Positions 35,202 through 47,976 of a DNA stretch of 64,000 nucleotides are shown here, one piece after another. Position 1 is the stretch's first letter. Every line of letters starts with the position of its first letter. Source of the stretch: Capitulum mitella. Its lineage: Eukaryota; Arthropoda; Thecostraca; Pollicipedomorpha; Pollicipedidae. The translations under genes were made by a program, and so were the position numbers. Below the pieces are notes generated by a model. That model saw only the letters and a program-made list of their open reading frames with translations. It made no database searches and had not been told where the DNA came from. The stretch spans positions 3,253,501-3,317,500 of the forward strand of contig CP099848.1 of the NCBI GenBank assembly GCA_030062745.1, written 5' to 3'.

Positions 35202-35242
35202 CACGTGACATGTCGGCCGCGGTCCGGCTGGCGTCACGTGAC
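35202..35242. promoter_or_regulatory. Two CACGTG E-boxes, one a perfect GTCACGTGAC palindrome
   Basis: TCACGTGA at 35201-35208 and GTCACGTGAC at 35233-35242 lie 55-95 bp upstream of the TATA box. GTCACGTGAC is the preferred bHLH-leucine-zipper site (USF, MITF/TFE, CLEAR type). Which factor binds is unknown. Confidence 0.5.
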
Positions 35243-35249
35243 CCCAGGG

Positions 35250-36169
35250 ATGAGTCCTGGACCGGATCTGCGGTCGTAGGAATTTGTAACAGTAATGTCA
35301 CACAGTGACAAGGGAGAGAGGTCTCTCGGGCTCGGATATGGGCCTGAGGCTTATGTTTCCAGTGTTTCCGATTTTAACGCTGCGGCGTACCTGATATTCC
35401 TGGAAGGGGGACCAGGCCTTCCGCCGAGGATGGGTGCTTCCGTGTTCGGCAGCGTGAATCGCGTTTGTTTTGCAAGCAGCGGCGAACCCAAGATTTTCCT
35501 AAGTGGAAGGGAAGTTAGGTTTTTGGCTGGAGCTTTGGTTGCAGTGGGTCTCCGCTTGCGGCGGCCTGATTTGTCTTTACTGCGTAACAGCGAGCTCCGA
35601 GGTGAGATTGGGACGCATGAGATTTAAAGCGGTAAGAGTTTGTTCAGAGAGATGAACGGACCATTGAGGGACCAGCTTGGTGAGACTCTCTGTAGGGCAA
35701 CCTCTGCACGTCTGCAGGGATACTCTGCAGGTCGACAGTCTTTCGCAGGCCAGTAGAGGACCCCGTTATAGGCCGGCAGGTTGTCCTCTATAGGCCAGCG
35801 GGCCGTCCCGTTGGCCTGTAGAGCCAGCAACAGCGGGCCCCTGTGAAAACCAGAAGGAGACATCTTAAGTCTTGTATGCGGACCCTTTACAGGCTAGCAC
35901 TGCCCTTTTATAGACTAACAAGACGCCCTTTCCGGGCTTGCAGGTGTCTTTAACAGAGCAGAGGGACCCACCTGCAGGTCTGTGTACGAGCTCTTCACGG
36001 GCCGGAACCCTTTAGGATCGTTCGATACGCCCGTAGGGGGCATTTGCAGGGCGACACAAGATCCCTTTAGAGGGTGGCAGAGGTCCGTTAACAGGTCGGG
36101 AAGGGGCCTCCTTCACATGCCAGTAGGACCCCTTAACTAATTAAGACGCCTTAGCTGGTCGCTACCTCC
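35250..36169. other. Gene-poor spacer with weak degenerate tandem repeats
   Basis: From about 35690 to 36110 there are loose repeats around words such as GGCCAGTAGAGGACCCC and CCTGCAGGT, with units of roughly 35 bp that are too diverged to delimit. No gene was recognised. Confidence 0.4.
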
Positions 36170-37340
36170 TTAACCCTATTCCCGGAGGGCTAGACGGTAG
36201 GGCCGATTCCCGGCAGGGGGGACTTGCCCCCCTCCCGAAATCTCGAGAACTACTCGTCCGATTTCATCGCAACAAACGGCAATCAATTTTCCATGACGTG
36301 CATTTTTATGGAAAGAAGTTTCCAAAAGTTTGAAAGGGGTAGAGAGGGGGAGGGGCAAAAAGGTCAAAATGGGGGCATTTCCGGACTTTTCATAACTCCG
36401 TTGCTGATAGACCGATTTTGATGAAACGGGCATGAATCGAGAGATTATGGATTGGGCTTTTGCCATTGGTCCATACATTTGAAATTTTTGGAAAATTTAT
36501 AGGCGTTCACAGGGATTTAAAAATAGGAGGACTAGTTTCCGAAAATTGAATTAACAAAAAAGTTAAAAGCACTTTTTTGGCTTCTTCTAGTCATGCTATG
36601 CTGCATAAATGCAAATCGTATCACAGTATTTGCATAATGTTAACATAGGCGGTGTCAGGAACATGAAAAAGGGGGACTGTCATGGTCACATGTTCTTCAG
36701 ATCAACTGACGACCTTTAACCTTAAATGACCTCCAGTGGTCTTACAGTCACTTCTCTATCTCGTGTGCATTCAATACTATCTGAAGAGGTTCCAATCATT
36801 TGAATTCACTCCATTTCTGAAATTCCATTTTACGTCTGTTGTAATATAGGGCGCACACTGACATTTTAGGTCATAACTACGTGACCCGACCTGATATCAA
36901 GCTTGAACTTGGTACACAAGTAGAGAGCACCCTTTTACGTGACATATATTCCGAGTTTGGCATTAAAAAATAGACAAATTTTTACTTTTGACCTTGGCCT
37001 GATTTAGTAAAGTGACCTCAGATGAACAAAACTGTGCACGTTGCCCAACTATTTAGTTACACATCCATATAAAGTTTTAAGTTCTATCTCAAAAAACGTT
37101 ATTTTTGACAGTCATTTTCCTTTTACCCTCAACAGGACCAAAAATGGCCTGATGTACCTCCCGCAAACGTTGCCTGGCTCCGCCGCTGAGCAAAATAGTG
37201 TTACGAAATTTGGTAAAGTACGTAGAAAGAACAGCTAGGAAAAGTCACCAAGTTTCATGAAACTGCGTCAAAACGCCTAGAATTGACAAACAAAAAACCC
37301 AAGTGGGCGGATTCATCCCCCGTGCCGGAAATAGGGTTAA
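36170..37340. mobile_element. piggyBac-like non-autonomous element (MITE), 1163 bp
   Basis: The ends are inverted: CCCTATTCCCGG at 36174 and, on the other strand, CCCTATTTCCGG ending at 37336 (11 of 12 match). Each end is flanked by exactly TTAA (36170-36173 and 37337-37340), the hallmark piggyBac target duplication. No transposase frame is present, so it would need a helper in trans. Confidence 0.75.
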
Positions 37341-39779
37341 TAAAAGATGTCCCTAATAATAGTGCCCATTGCCCCAGAGGTCCCAGTGAAGAGAAGTCAT
37401 GACACTCGTCCGCGCGTAGCGTAGACGGGCGTCTTCCAGCCTGAAATACGTTGCTGCTGCCCTGCTCGTGGAGGGATCTCCCCTTTTTAAGCGAGGCTTG
37501 TTAAGGTTGCCCCTTAAGCCTGGGCACGCCTCTTACGCAACGCACTAAACGGCTCACAGATGCTAAGCAGGACATGTGCACGACCTTTCTCACTAAGCCT
37601 CAGGCGATTCAAAGACGCATAGCAACACAAATAAATGTCACTGGCACACCTGGCATGGAACTTTCTCGTAATCTCAGCACTTTGTGAAATAGGTTGCCAC
37701 GCAATTCGGAAATGGAAGTCCCCGCTTCTTTTCTTAGCGGCGTGGCCAATGCAGGAGCAAAACGTAACGAAAGTAGTGAGACATATCACGTTAATCTGCT
37801 ATTCTGGCGCTCAGCAAACTCTGCACGGATCACCCGCCTGGAAACATTCTTGACGAAACGGTGTCTAATTAATCTACCGAGCCACATGGCTCTTGACGAC
37901 AACAGGCGAGGGAATTTACGTGGAACACCTATCCTGCAGGGTTCCATTTGAGTTCACGGTAGAACATGGCGACTACGGGGCATTGCATCGGGCACGTTGC
38001 ATGCTGTTTAATCCGACAGGACTTGTGTCGGCTCAGTTCCTTTGATCCTTCGTCCTGGACTACCCCCGCCTTTGTTGCGCTTTTTCCGGGTGCCGGCTTG
38101 ATCCTCATCATGTAATGGAATCACAGAGGGCTTTGTGAACATGCTCCATGAATCCCTGATGATTTTGTTTCGCTTTGTGCTTGCGTGAAACGCCGGATCG
38201 AAATGAATTAAACCAACGGAGGACTGAACCATTTTGCTTCTTGCGACCCTCGATTCTTCTTAGGCCAATCCAAAACGGCTGAATTGCCGTGCATACCTGA
38301 GTCAAAGGCGACAATCTGACCCCTTGCCACCTGCAGAAAAAGATCGATACATCATGCTTGTTACTAATAACTATGTACCATAGCACATGTTTTGATGTAG
38401 GGTATGTTGCTATTTCATTCGAAACAGCATTTTCCCGACTGCTTTGAGACCGGTAGACAATCGAATGAGGAAAGTGACTAGGATGATTGATAACTGTCAT
38501 ATTGTCTCTTATCGTCTTTCTCATTCCCCCCTCTCTCTCTCACACACACTTCCACTCTCACTCCCACTCTCTCTCTCTGTTTCTCTCTCCTTCCCTTCCC
38601 TCTTTCCGTCTTTTTTGGCCATTCCATCGTCTTGGAGACTCATTTCTTTATCAAACGCAAGCCTTTATTACTTTATGTACCATTCAAGGCGAACTATCAG
38701 CGCATAGGTATTCGTGATGCAAGATCAGGAAGCACGGTATGCTTCCTTTCAGCTGAAGGTCGCGAAGATGGCACGATGCCTAAGCGTTTCCGCACTCGGT
38801 GAAGGGCGCTGATATTTGTCGCGTAATTTCACCCCTTTCCAATAGTGGTGTCTCTCGTGGCCATCGCGCGGTCCATGTTGGTGCAACAAGGTTGTCTCCG
38901 GTGTCCGGTCAAAAGACCAGTCGGACGGCTGGTTGGCGCGCGCGCACTTCACGCCGCCAGCGCGTGCGTGCTGTTTTTGTTGTTTCGCTGCTGCTCATGT
39001 CTGGACTTCGCCTCACAAACATGGTGCAATTGGTGGATAAACAGATCTGCGTTCGTTTGCGAAGAGGCGGTCGTTTTCGCATGCTTCCTGACGGCCTGAC
39101 CTGTCGCTGAAATAGCGTGCCGGGTGACTCCTTTGATTAGGATTAACATTGCCCTTGAACTCTGTGGTTTCAACTGTCGCGACCTGTAAATAGCAGGTTC
39201 CTATCCGGTGTCCGGATTTCTTGTTAGTGCATCGCTGCGGCTTCCAAGAACAGCATGCTTGCGGGCCTCTTTTTCGGCATAATCCAAATCAAACAAGGCA
39301 TGTTTCTGAATGAATTGCACCGATTTACAGCATCAGCCAACGGAAAATGGACAGAGCCCGTGGTTCCTATGCCGGGCAAGTTACGGACTGCTCCAGCGGC
39401 CACAACTGCTGCGATCGATATTACCAGTTCTCCTGTGTTTATCAATGCACGTTTAAAGCCGACGGACGTGGCTCAACGTCCTCTGCCGAATGGTATCGCT
39501 CTACGTGGCGTTCCACTTCAACACGGCAAAAAGAAGATCAGAAACTCGTCCTTTCTTCCACTACCCAATGGCGACCTTACAAGGCAATTCATGGTCAAAC
39601 GTCAAGGCTAAATCACGTTTGACACACATCCACCTCGTCTTATTTCAATAAGTCAATAAACAGGAAAACCGTTTTAGTGCCACATTTTCATATTTAATTC
39701 CAGTACCGAATTGTAATGGAACTGGGGGAAGCAGGGGGGGGGGCAGATGCCCCCTCAAACTTTGGGCAACATTAAATAT
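37341..39779. other. Gene-poor stretch with a polypyrimidine tract
   Basis: No exon is recognised. A CT-rich tract with short CA runs lies at about 38527-38610. Open frames here are short and show no known family. Confidence 0.5.
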
Positions 39780-40059
39780 TAACCCTACAGGGACGAAGCC
39801 AAGGAGGGGGCATTGGGCCATGGCCCCCTGGGCCAAGCAGTCTACACTAGATATATAGCGATTTCTCGCGAACATGGAATAGTGGTCATATATACGTTGC
39901 AAAAAGAAACATAAGTATTCCTGTGGGCTAAATATGAGGTCAATCACATAAAATTGCTGCTTTTTCGTGTAACTTTCGTCATATGCCAGTGGCAGATGAC
40001 CAAATTTGACATTTGCCCCCCCCCCCGAGGGTAATCCTGGCTACGTGCCTGTAACCCTA
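39780..40059. mobile_element. hAT-type MITE, copy 1 (264 bp) with perfect 8 bp TSD
   Basis: The element at 39788-40051 has ends CAGGGACGAAGCCAAGG and, inverted, CAGGCACGTAGCCAGG. It is flanked by TAACCCTA on both sides (39780-39787 and 40052-40059), an exact 8 bp duplication as made by hAT transposases. There is no coding capacity. A second copy lies at 47985-48244. Confidence 0.88.
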
Positions 40060-41562
40060 TGGCGCTGCATGGGAAAAGGCGAGGTAAAAACCACGTTTGC
40101 CCCCTCCCATTTCCACCGAGGTTTCACAGCTCCTGCGCCCAGCTGTTGTATTGCCGCGTCTTTCGCCAGGCGTCCGATTTAGGGCGTCATGCTTTTTTAG
40201 CCTGAGCTCGACATCGCGCCAGATTGGTGTAGACGCGTGACGTCAGATCCAGCCGCCCAATCAGCGACGTGCGAATGCCGGTCCGATGTTTAACCCGCGC
40301 AGTTGAAGGGGGTTTCGCGCTAACGTGCACTGGAAGGGGAAGGCAAAAATGCCCGCCTCCGATTTCGGAAACAGAAAGAACTAGAGACATAGAATTTTAT
40401 GGACAGGTTGGGGTCACAAGGATTTACATTGTGTGCAATTTTCGTAACCCTAAGTTAATATCTTCGGATGGTCAAATAGGGTCGAAAAGGTCAACTTGGG
40501 ACACTTCCTCGGCCCGCACAGGCCATTCCGTACTACTTTTCGAAGGAAACGGGAAAAGAGTGTTTGTTTGGACGTTAAACCGTGGAATACGACAATTCCC
40601 ATTCATTTGACGTCTTCACTGAGGTTTTCGGGCCGAGGTCAAGCCAGGTCATTGACCTATGCCGTCATTTTTTCATCTTTTGCAGACCAGATTTCGAGCA
40701 ACACGGGATAGCTTGAGTGTAAATAAGCGCGCTACACGCATCTTTTGGCATGTTTTCAGTGAAGGTAGCCATCATCGGTGCATTTGGTCACTTCCAGGTT
40801 TATATTTATGTATGTACGTATATGTACGTATGTATATACATGTGAGTATCAATGTGCCAAACGTGTTTTTATTACGATCTTTGAATGCATATTTCATACA
40901 ACCCGACATGTTGCAAGGCAAATCTGGACCACGTCACATAAGCTGCTTGACCTTGGCCTTTGATGACCTTGATCCGTATTGACCCTAGCTTTGGTCTTGG
41001 TACATCCATCACTTATGCCCGAATGACGTCGCGTGATTGTGTTCAAATGGTGGTCTTAAGTAGAACGCTAGTTCTTTCACAAAGTTCCCATTTGTAAGCG
41101 ACAGCAGTCGTTTTCGTCATGTTTGCCTGACTCCTTCAAAAATTTCCGGCCGACTTCCGATTTTTTCCGGCTCATTCGACGAGTTATTCAATTGCCATAA
41201 ATGTCACAAAGTAGCAGCAACCAGCTCCGATCCGTCCTCGAGATATTCAAGAAAAACACATGGGGGGCACAAAAAGACCCCCCTTTCAGTGCGCGTGTTA
41301 ATGTCGGTTGACGTCTCTCAGTAGCCGTGTTTGGGAGTATGTCGAATGGTGCTGGTAGCTATCCACATACCTCCGGATGTCAGATCTGGCATTATCTGGG
41401 TGGGTCAACCGCACGGCTTCCAAAACAATCTTTTGTCCCAGAAGCCGCTGACATTTTACTTAAAATGTGGGCGGCTGGGACAGTCTGGACAGTGTAGACT
41501 ACGTGGTAAAAGCACGGCGGGGGTATTTCTGCGACTGGGTCATGCGGCGGTTGACGGAATAC

Positions 41563-41615
<53 letters not shown>
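40060..41615. other. Gene-poor stretch
   Basis: No gene recognised. It contains scattered TGACCT/AGGTCA words and a (TA)n run at about 41566-41620 bordering the next element. Confidence 0.5.
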
Positions 41616-41620
<5 letters not shown>

Positions 41621-41810
41621 CTTCAGGGGCGTCGATTTTTATAAATAATTGGGGGAGGGGGGGGCCAAGCCCAGGACCCGCCAACCTAACCCCTCCCCAA
41701 ATGTGGGTTTCTCAACGGATTTAGCCCACTTCATTTTGACCAACAGAAATTTATGAGTTCCTTTGTTACTATTTATCAAATAAAAATTGCACTTATCCCC
41801 ATGTATATAG

Positions 41811-41860
<50 letters not shown>

Positions 41861-42046
41861 AAATAGAGAGCTACATCACTTTAGACTCTATTCTTTACTT
41901 TAGGCCTATTTCTTATCTATTGCGGCCGTTTTTCCGCTACTATTACTCATTTCCCTTTAAAACCGGCAGAAAATATTGGGTGGGCTCAGACTAACATTGG
42001 GTGGGCCAGGGCCCTCTCAAAAAATACAGAGCTACACCCTTGTATA

Positions 42047-42050
<4 letters not shown>
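41616..42050. mobile_element. Candidate hAT-like element embedded in TA microsatellites
   Basis: Possible ends are CAGGGGCGTCGAT at 41624 and, inverted, CAAGGGTGTAGCT ending at 42042, with flanks TATATCTT and TATATCTA (7 of 8). The flanks are themselves TA microsatellite, so the duplication is weak evidence. A further (TA)n array lies inside at about 41813-41856 and another outside at 42047-42091. Confidence 0.45.
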
Positions 42051-42096
<46 letters not shown>

Positions 42097-43752
42097 ACTG
42101 GTATAAAGAAGACCTGCTCTGACTTGTGTGCGAATTTGACTTGAAGTGCGAATCGCATTTTCAGGAGAATCTTTGGCAATGACGATTAAATTACACGAAG
42201 CAAATGGTGTTTTGCCACGATCGGGGAGGAACACAGACCAGTTTTACACAAAAATGCGACCTTTTCGCATTTTTCCATCGAGCAATGACCCTACATATAA
42301 AATCACAGTCATTGGCTATGATCATGTAGTTTAAGTCATTTGCAGAAGGGATTTCCCAAAAACGCAAAATGTTTCTCCCATTTTACTGCAAAGTCGACGC
42401 TTTAACCTGGCCCAAATCTAAGCCACAGTACGACAGGAAAGACTTATCTGCATCACGAGGCATAAGATCGGCGTTTAAGTCAATAATCTTTCACTGTGAA
42501 ACGCTGTGGAAGTGTTCCGATCGTGATGTGACCTGAGTTTTGACATAAATGATGGGCCTCCGTGAAAATGCCACCAGATGATGAAGAATGCCTTTATCGT
42601 GCGATGAAGACCCGCATCTTCCAAGTGTTGAACTGACGTGAATAGACGTGAGGATGGAGAGAAAGATGCGCAGCAGATGGCGAGATGGATGTCTTTTGTC
42701 ACAGTTGTCGGTCGCCGTAGGAATGCGCCAAGCGCAATCTGACCTTGACACTCGATATTTGTGTGCAAGTTACAGAGAATGTTCCGCCTGTAAAACGTGC
42801 TTTGGACTAATATAGCCAGGTTGTAGTTTATAGTATTAACTAATACCTTATAGTACATATTATGGTTAAATAGATTATGCTTCTGTGCTTGGGTTCACAA
42901 CGATTATTTACAGTTTTATACAGTGTCCACTTCAGCCGTGTCCTATTTACGGCTGGCTGCTAACGTTACGAGTGCGAGCAGGTCAGAACACGTGTGCGGA
43001 AAACGTGCGTACATTGGTCTGCAATTCCTCCTATCGGGACGAATGTACGTTATACACTGCATAGACCATAGTTTTGAATTAATTCCATTCTTGAAGCATA
43101 TGGAGATTTAAAAAAAATGGGTGCGGAAAATGTGATCAGAGGCTGTTTTCAGGGCGACAAGTCAGAGCAACAAAATATAGCCGTCTTGGTCTACTTCCCA
43201 TGCAACGAACTGGGAAGTAGACCAAGACGGAGATTCAGGCTTTCAGTTTCAGGTTTTTCCTTCCAGGCAACAATTTGGTAAAGCAAAGGCACATCTTTTC
43301 CTATTAGCGTGGTCTCTATTTCGTCAACGCTTTGGAAGTGATATGACATGGTAGTGCGCCAAATGTGATTTGACCTTCATGCTGGACCTTGGTATCAAAA
43401 TAAGATCATCATTCTGAAAGGGAAATTAGAATTTATCGATTGACTCTAGACCACCTTCCATCTCTTTCACTGTGTTGGGTGAAATAATAGCGTGGAAATG
43501 CACCAAAATAACATTTGACCCTGACCACCGTGGTATGACACTTAAGATCACTATTCAGAAGAGGGGAGATGAGCGTTTTGTGATGTTAGTGTGGCTTGTC
43601 CGTCTATGGCAGCAATGAAATGAGATGATGTGGGAATACACCAAAACCATGTGGTCTGGATGTCTTATATGAACCTAACATTTAAGGTATACCTAGAAGC
43701 GTGGTGTAGCGTCTTTTTACACTATTTTCCCTTTGCAGTCATATTCAAATGG
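42051..43752. other. Gene-poor stretch containing a perfect hairpin
   Basis: No gene recognised. The only clear structure is the 20 bp inverted repeat at 43181-43230. Confidence 0.5.
43181..43230. repeat. Perfect 20 bp inverted repeat with 10 nt loop
   Basis: CCGTCTTGGTCTACTTCCCA (43181-43200), the loop TGCAACGAAC, then the exact reverse complement (43211-43230). There are no mismatches. It could be a snap-back replication product, a recent inverted duplication, or less likely a small-RNA hairpin. Confidence 0.95.
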
Positions 43753-43992
43753 AGCGGCTGCACTGGCAGATCCAGGGGGCCATCTCGGCCATGGTCCCCC
43801 AACCGCGATCGGTGGGGGAGGGGGGCAAATAGCCCATACTAAGCCGTTAAAGTACACTCCGAACCCACGGCCAGTGTCTTCCACCCCTCCTTACCTTCGC
43901 GGTCAAGGACCCCGCTGACCAATCATCTAGGTCCAGGAAACTGATTTGCCCCCACACCAAACGGAGCCGCTGGATCTGCCCCTGAGTGGCTA
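43753..43992. mobile_element. hAT-type MITE, different subfamily (224 bp)
   Basis: The ends are CACTGGCAGATCCAG (43761) and, inverted, CAGGGGCAGATCCAG (to 43984). The 8 bp flanks AGCGGCTG and AGTGGCTA agree at 6 of 8. It is internally GC-rich without an open frame. The terminal type resembles, but the interior differs from, the 39.8/48.0 kb pair. Confidence 0.65.
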
Positions 43993-44420
43993 GCCAGGGT
44001 TTTGTCTAGGAGCGGGCCAGGGTAAACTCAACTTCTCTCGAATCTTAGAATTCCTTGGATAACCCATTTTATTTTTCAAGTTCCGGATTTTTTATTTTCA
44101 TATTTGGAGTGTTAATAAAGGTTAGATTTTCAGATCCAAGGAGTTGAACTCCCTGTCCTCTCCGTTGTGGCTATGCTTCCGCTTGGAACTAACCTCTCAG
44201 CTTATTATTGTGGAAATGAAAAAAGGCTCGCCTTTTGATCCCAAATAAGGTTCTCTTTCTTTGCTATGTAAAGTAAAACGCTGTGGAGGTGCACCAAACA
44301 TACTTCGGCTTGAAATGTTAAACTGGATCCAAACCACGTAATCTTTTTGTCTGAGACTTTTTGTTTGACGTAATCGATTGACGCAGCAAAACCGTAGACA
44401 TCTGCCGTCTGAGCTGTGCA

Positions 44421-44515
44421 GCTGGAGCGGCTGATTGTGGTCGCTGGAGTGGCTGATTGTGGTCGCTGGAGTAACTGCTTGTGGTCGCTGGAGTAGCTGC
44501 ATGTGGTCGATGGAG
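44421..44515. repeat. 22 bp tandem repeat, about four units
   Basis: Units of the form GGAGTGGCTGATTGTGGTCG-CT repeat four times with growing divergence. Non-coding context. Confidence 0.75.
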
Positions 44516-45708
44516 ACTGCTAATTTACGGGCTGCCAATAGGCGATGTGAGGTATCACTGTCAAGGGAAGTCTCAGGGAAAGTCAACAGGCAAATGTAAA
44601 ACATCACGCCGATGGTTGTTCGCGTACTGCCGATCATGTACATTACATATCATTGGCCTTCCTCTCCACAAGGATCAGAATAATGGCGCCTTCGGCGCTG
44701 GAAAGCCTTGCCTCTGCGTAATTTAAATGGGGACTGAAGGGGATTTGCCGCATGCGATCTATCAAGCCCCATCTCCTGACGTCAGAAGAAAGAGCATGAA
44801 TCGACGAGCTAAAACCACCATCGACCACTATCGATTACTTCATCGGCTAAACTCTCAGTCACTTCTTCTTTGTCATGGACAGCTTAGCCGCGCTTCGCTC
44901 AAGTCCCCTAACAAGAACACGAATATCCTTATATCTGTACATACGGCTTTCTCGTGCTAATCACTTGGCCGTTCGGTCCTCCACGGCCGCGGGCCACATC
45001 CTGTTACGCCTCCCTCCGCGTAGGTGTTGAGACTGGTCTCGGGTGACACGGACGGCCCGTAATGCGGATCTGGCTCATTTGCGATCTCAACTGCTGTTCA
45101 AGGACGCCCTGCGCTGGACGGACGAGCGGGCGATTAGAAGACCGGCCAGTGCCCCACTCGGTCGACTTTAATGCTCCCGCCCACACGGTCGGCGGCGCGC
45201 GGCAGTCTTTGCCTGCTCTCTGTCCTGATCACGGCTTAGCCAGGGTTAGAGACGTTCCGTTGCGGGCCAGGCCGGCATCGTGGCAGCGAGAGCCGAGAGT
45301 CCAGTCTACCGAGGGGCGGCCAACGTCCCCTGACAGCGCCCGCGCCCAGGTGACGGCAGCAGTTCATCGAACGCCGTGTTGAACTCACTTGAAAGAGTTG
45401 CTGTCGCGAGGTCAGAATCGGGCAGTGACGCGATACGAAGGCTGCAGATCGCATCACTGCCTGGTTCTGGTCCGAATGGTTCAGAGCGGTTGGCGATCAC
45501 TGTATCACCTTATCTTTGTACCATTGTAACACCTCAGACGACATCATGACTGCGCTACCTTATACATACGACGTCTGAGCTGTCAGCTCGGTATTGTGAT
45601 GAACTAGGACCAAAGATGCATGACTGCCTGAAAAAATGCACTGTCAAAATACATGTCGTTGTTCTGCAGTGTTATTTTCCCGTTGTGAAGAAATGGTAGC
45701 CATCTCAG

Positions 45709-46927
45709 CCTTATCAACTCGCGCCCGACTGTCGGTCGGCGCCAAGCGCGCCCGACTGGGGGGAGGCGGTTGACCGCCTCCCTCTAACTCACGAATGGCT
45801 GATCGCACGATAAAGATAAGCACACCGTTGGAAAGCTCGTGACGAGTAGAGCTCAAAACTGAGCTCATTTTTAGTTTTGAATAATATATGAGTCATTTAC
45901 GCCCTATATATGTTTTCTCATAGCCGCCTGCATGAGACCGAGAAACGGCCTGGATCTCAAGGGCTGTGACTAATAAGGTCTAGATGAAGGCACCAGCGGA
46001 TAGATAAAAGTCCGCAGATGCCGATGCATGTCTAATTTCTCTGATTTGTTTAATATATACGCGGAAACGTTGAGTTAAAGATAGGGCGATTTTCGCTACG
46101 CTGCACGACGAGCGCCACCGACGAGAGCGGTATGAAATTAACGGGAACTAATTTTGGCGCTCCTTTATTTTCGCGAAATATGGGTTTTCAAATGTTGCTT
46201 CTTTGTCCTCGTGGTCCTTATGATGGTTTCTCGTGCTTAAATGTTGAAAAGATTCATTAGTTATCAATCTAAAGAGATGGTGCAGCTTTATTCGCGAAAC
46301 CCTGTTTATTTTAAAAATTTGCAACTTTTCGAACCTTTTTTAACATTTTGGTATTACATGCAACTTTGCGAGCCAGTTCTGCCGTTTTCTATCCGATCTG
46401 AGTCATTCATCGCCGATTTTGATGGCAGTGCATTTTGACTCATAACAGTTATTCGCGACCTGACCTCAGGTCAGTGGTCGGAGGTCATTGAGACTTTGGC
46501 CATTGACGACAAATGGATATCCGGATCTCCCGACTTTCAAATTGTTATAAAAAACGTCAATTTTCGAAAAAACGACATGTGTTGAAAACGACCTTGACCT
46601 TAGGTCAATAACCCGGATACTTTCGAAAAATCCGAGAAAGCATGATTGTTGCATTTGTCGAAATTTTTAACATTTAAAAATTTTACGATGATGTGTTCGT
46701 GAGAAAGCTACAGGGCGCTAAACTTCTTTGGACATAGATCCACTTGACCTGTCCTAGGTCAGACACCTTGTTCGACCTGAGGTCAAAAATTTGGTACAAG
46801 GTGCAAAAATGATCAAGCAAAATGTACGCAAAGTTTCGTGGCGCTGCATCTATTCATTCTCTCGCAATCTCGGAAAAACCACGGAAGGGGGGTCAACCGC
46901 TCCTCAGTCGGGGGCGATATGCCTTAA
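45709..46927. mobile_element. Candidate ~1.2 kb element with inverted termini
   Basis: Near 45720-45780 the sequence GCGCCCGACTG..GGCGGTTGACC is mirrored near 46880-46920 as, inverted, TCGCCCCCGACTGAGGAGCG then GTTGACC. The right end abuts TTAA (46924-46927) and the left end TTAT. The left terminus seems to hold an extra internal duplication. No transposase frame. The class is uncertain. Confidence 0.5.
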
Positions 46928-47976
46928 TAGCACACGGCATACAGTGTCTACTGGACCAGTGACGTAAAGTTAACTTTGTCACCGTTATTGACGGTCGTTA
47001 ACAGCGCTAAACAGTCTGTGCCAGTCTACACTTTCTGTGCTTTCAAGGCTGTCTTGTCACACGGATGTCCGGTTGGCTTTCTTAATGCCCCTCGGCATAA
47101 AGTAGTTTTTTTTTATTGCGGGAAATATAACGATGCACTGGTGATCTGTGTAATTGTTTTTTATTCTGATACAAGTGGCTCGTTGGCAATGGCGACTTAT
47201 ATTAGTAAGCTCTTGCGCTCAGAATAGGTCACTGCAGAGCACATGGTATTTAGTTGTGCGAGAAAGAAACAGAATGAAATTGCAATGGCCGTCAAAAGAG
47301 ACGAGTGACAGAACTTTTCCTTTCGAGACCTGTTTGGAAGTTGCCAGCGTTCGAATATCATTCTTCTTATAGGATTAATGACATTACAGTCTAGGAGCGT
47401 ACAAACATTCCACGATAATGACATCACCATGACAACCGTCCAGTCCCAAAACGGGCTGACCATGTCATGGAACTTCCACATGACTTCACCGCTATCGAAT
47501 TTTTTTCTTACCTGATTGAACAAACCGAATGCCTAATGGATTTGGAAGATGATTGCTGTTGTCAGGCGTCATGGGCTTTGTTGTCCTGCGCCATGTCGAC
47601 ATCACAGCCCCTCCGGCAGCGGCGCGGTTTGAGTTTTTACACACTAAGCGATCAGCGCATTTCGCCTGGACTGCCGGACGTGGTATATCGGTATCTCTGG
47701 TGTCGGGAGATCGGCGCCTGCGACCTGCGAGGAATGGCCGGTTTCGAGAGCAGCCGACTCATAGGCAGCGTTATTCCCGCCTCATCCAAGGCACCGGCAT
47801 CACTTCTACAGGCGTAGTGATGTCAAAAGATGGAAGACAACGCGAAAGGATTCAGTCGTCCCCCAGGGCTGTCGTGCCGAGATGTGGTCAAGGACAGGGT
47901 GGAAATCGGGAAGGTAGAGTGTGCCGCAATACTGCAGTGATATCGTCAGACCGCATACAGATCGCGTACAGCCAGC
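46928..47976. other. Gene-poor spacer
   Basis: Nothing recognisable; open frames are short and unlike any family I know. Confidence 0.45.
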
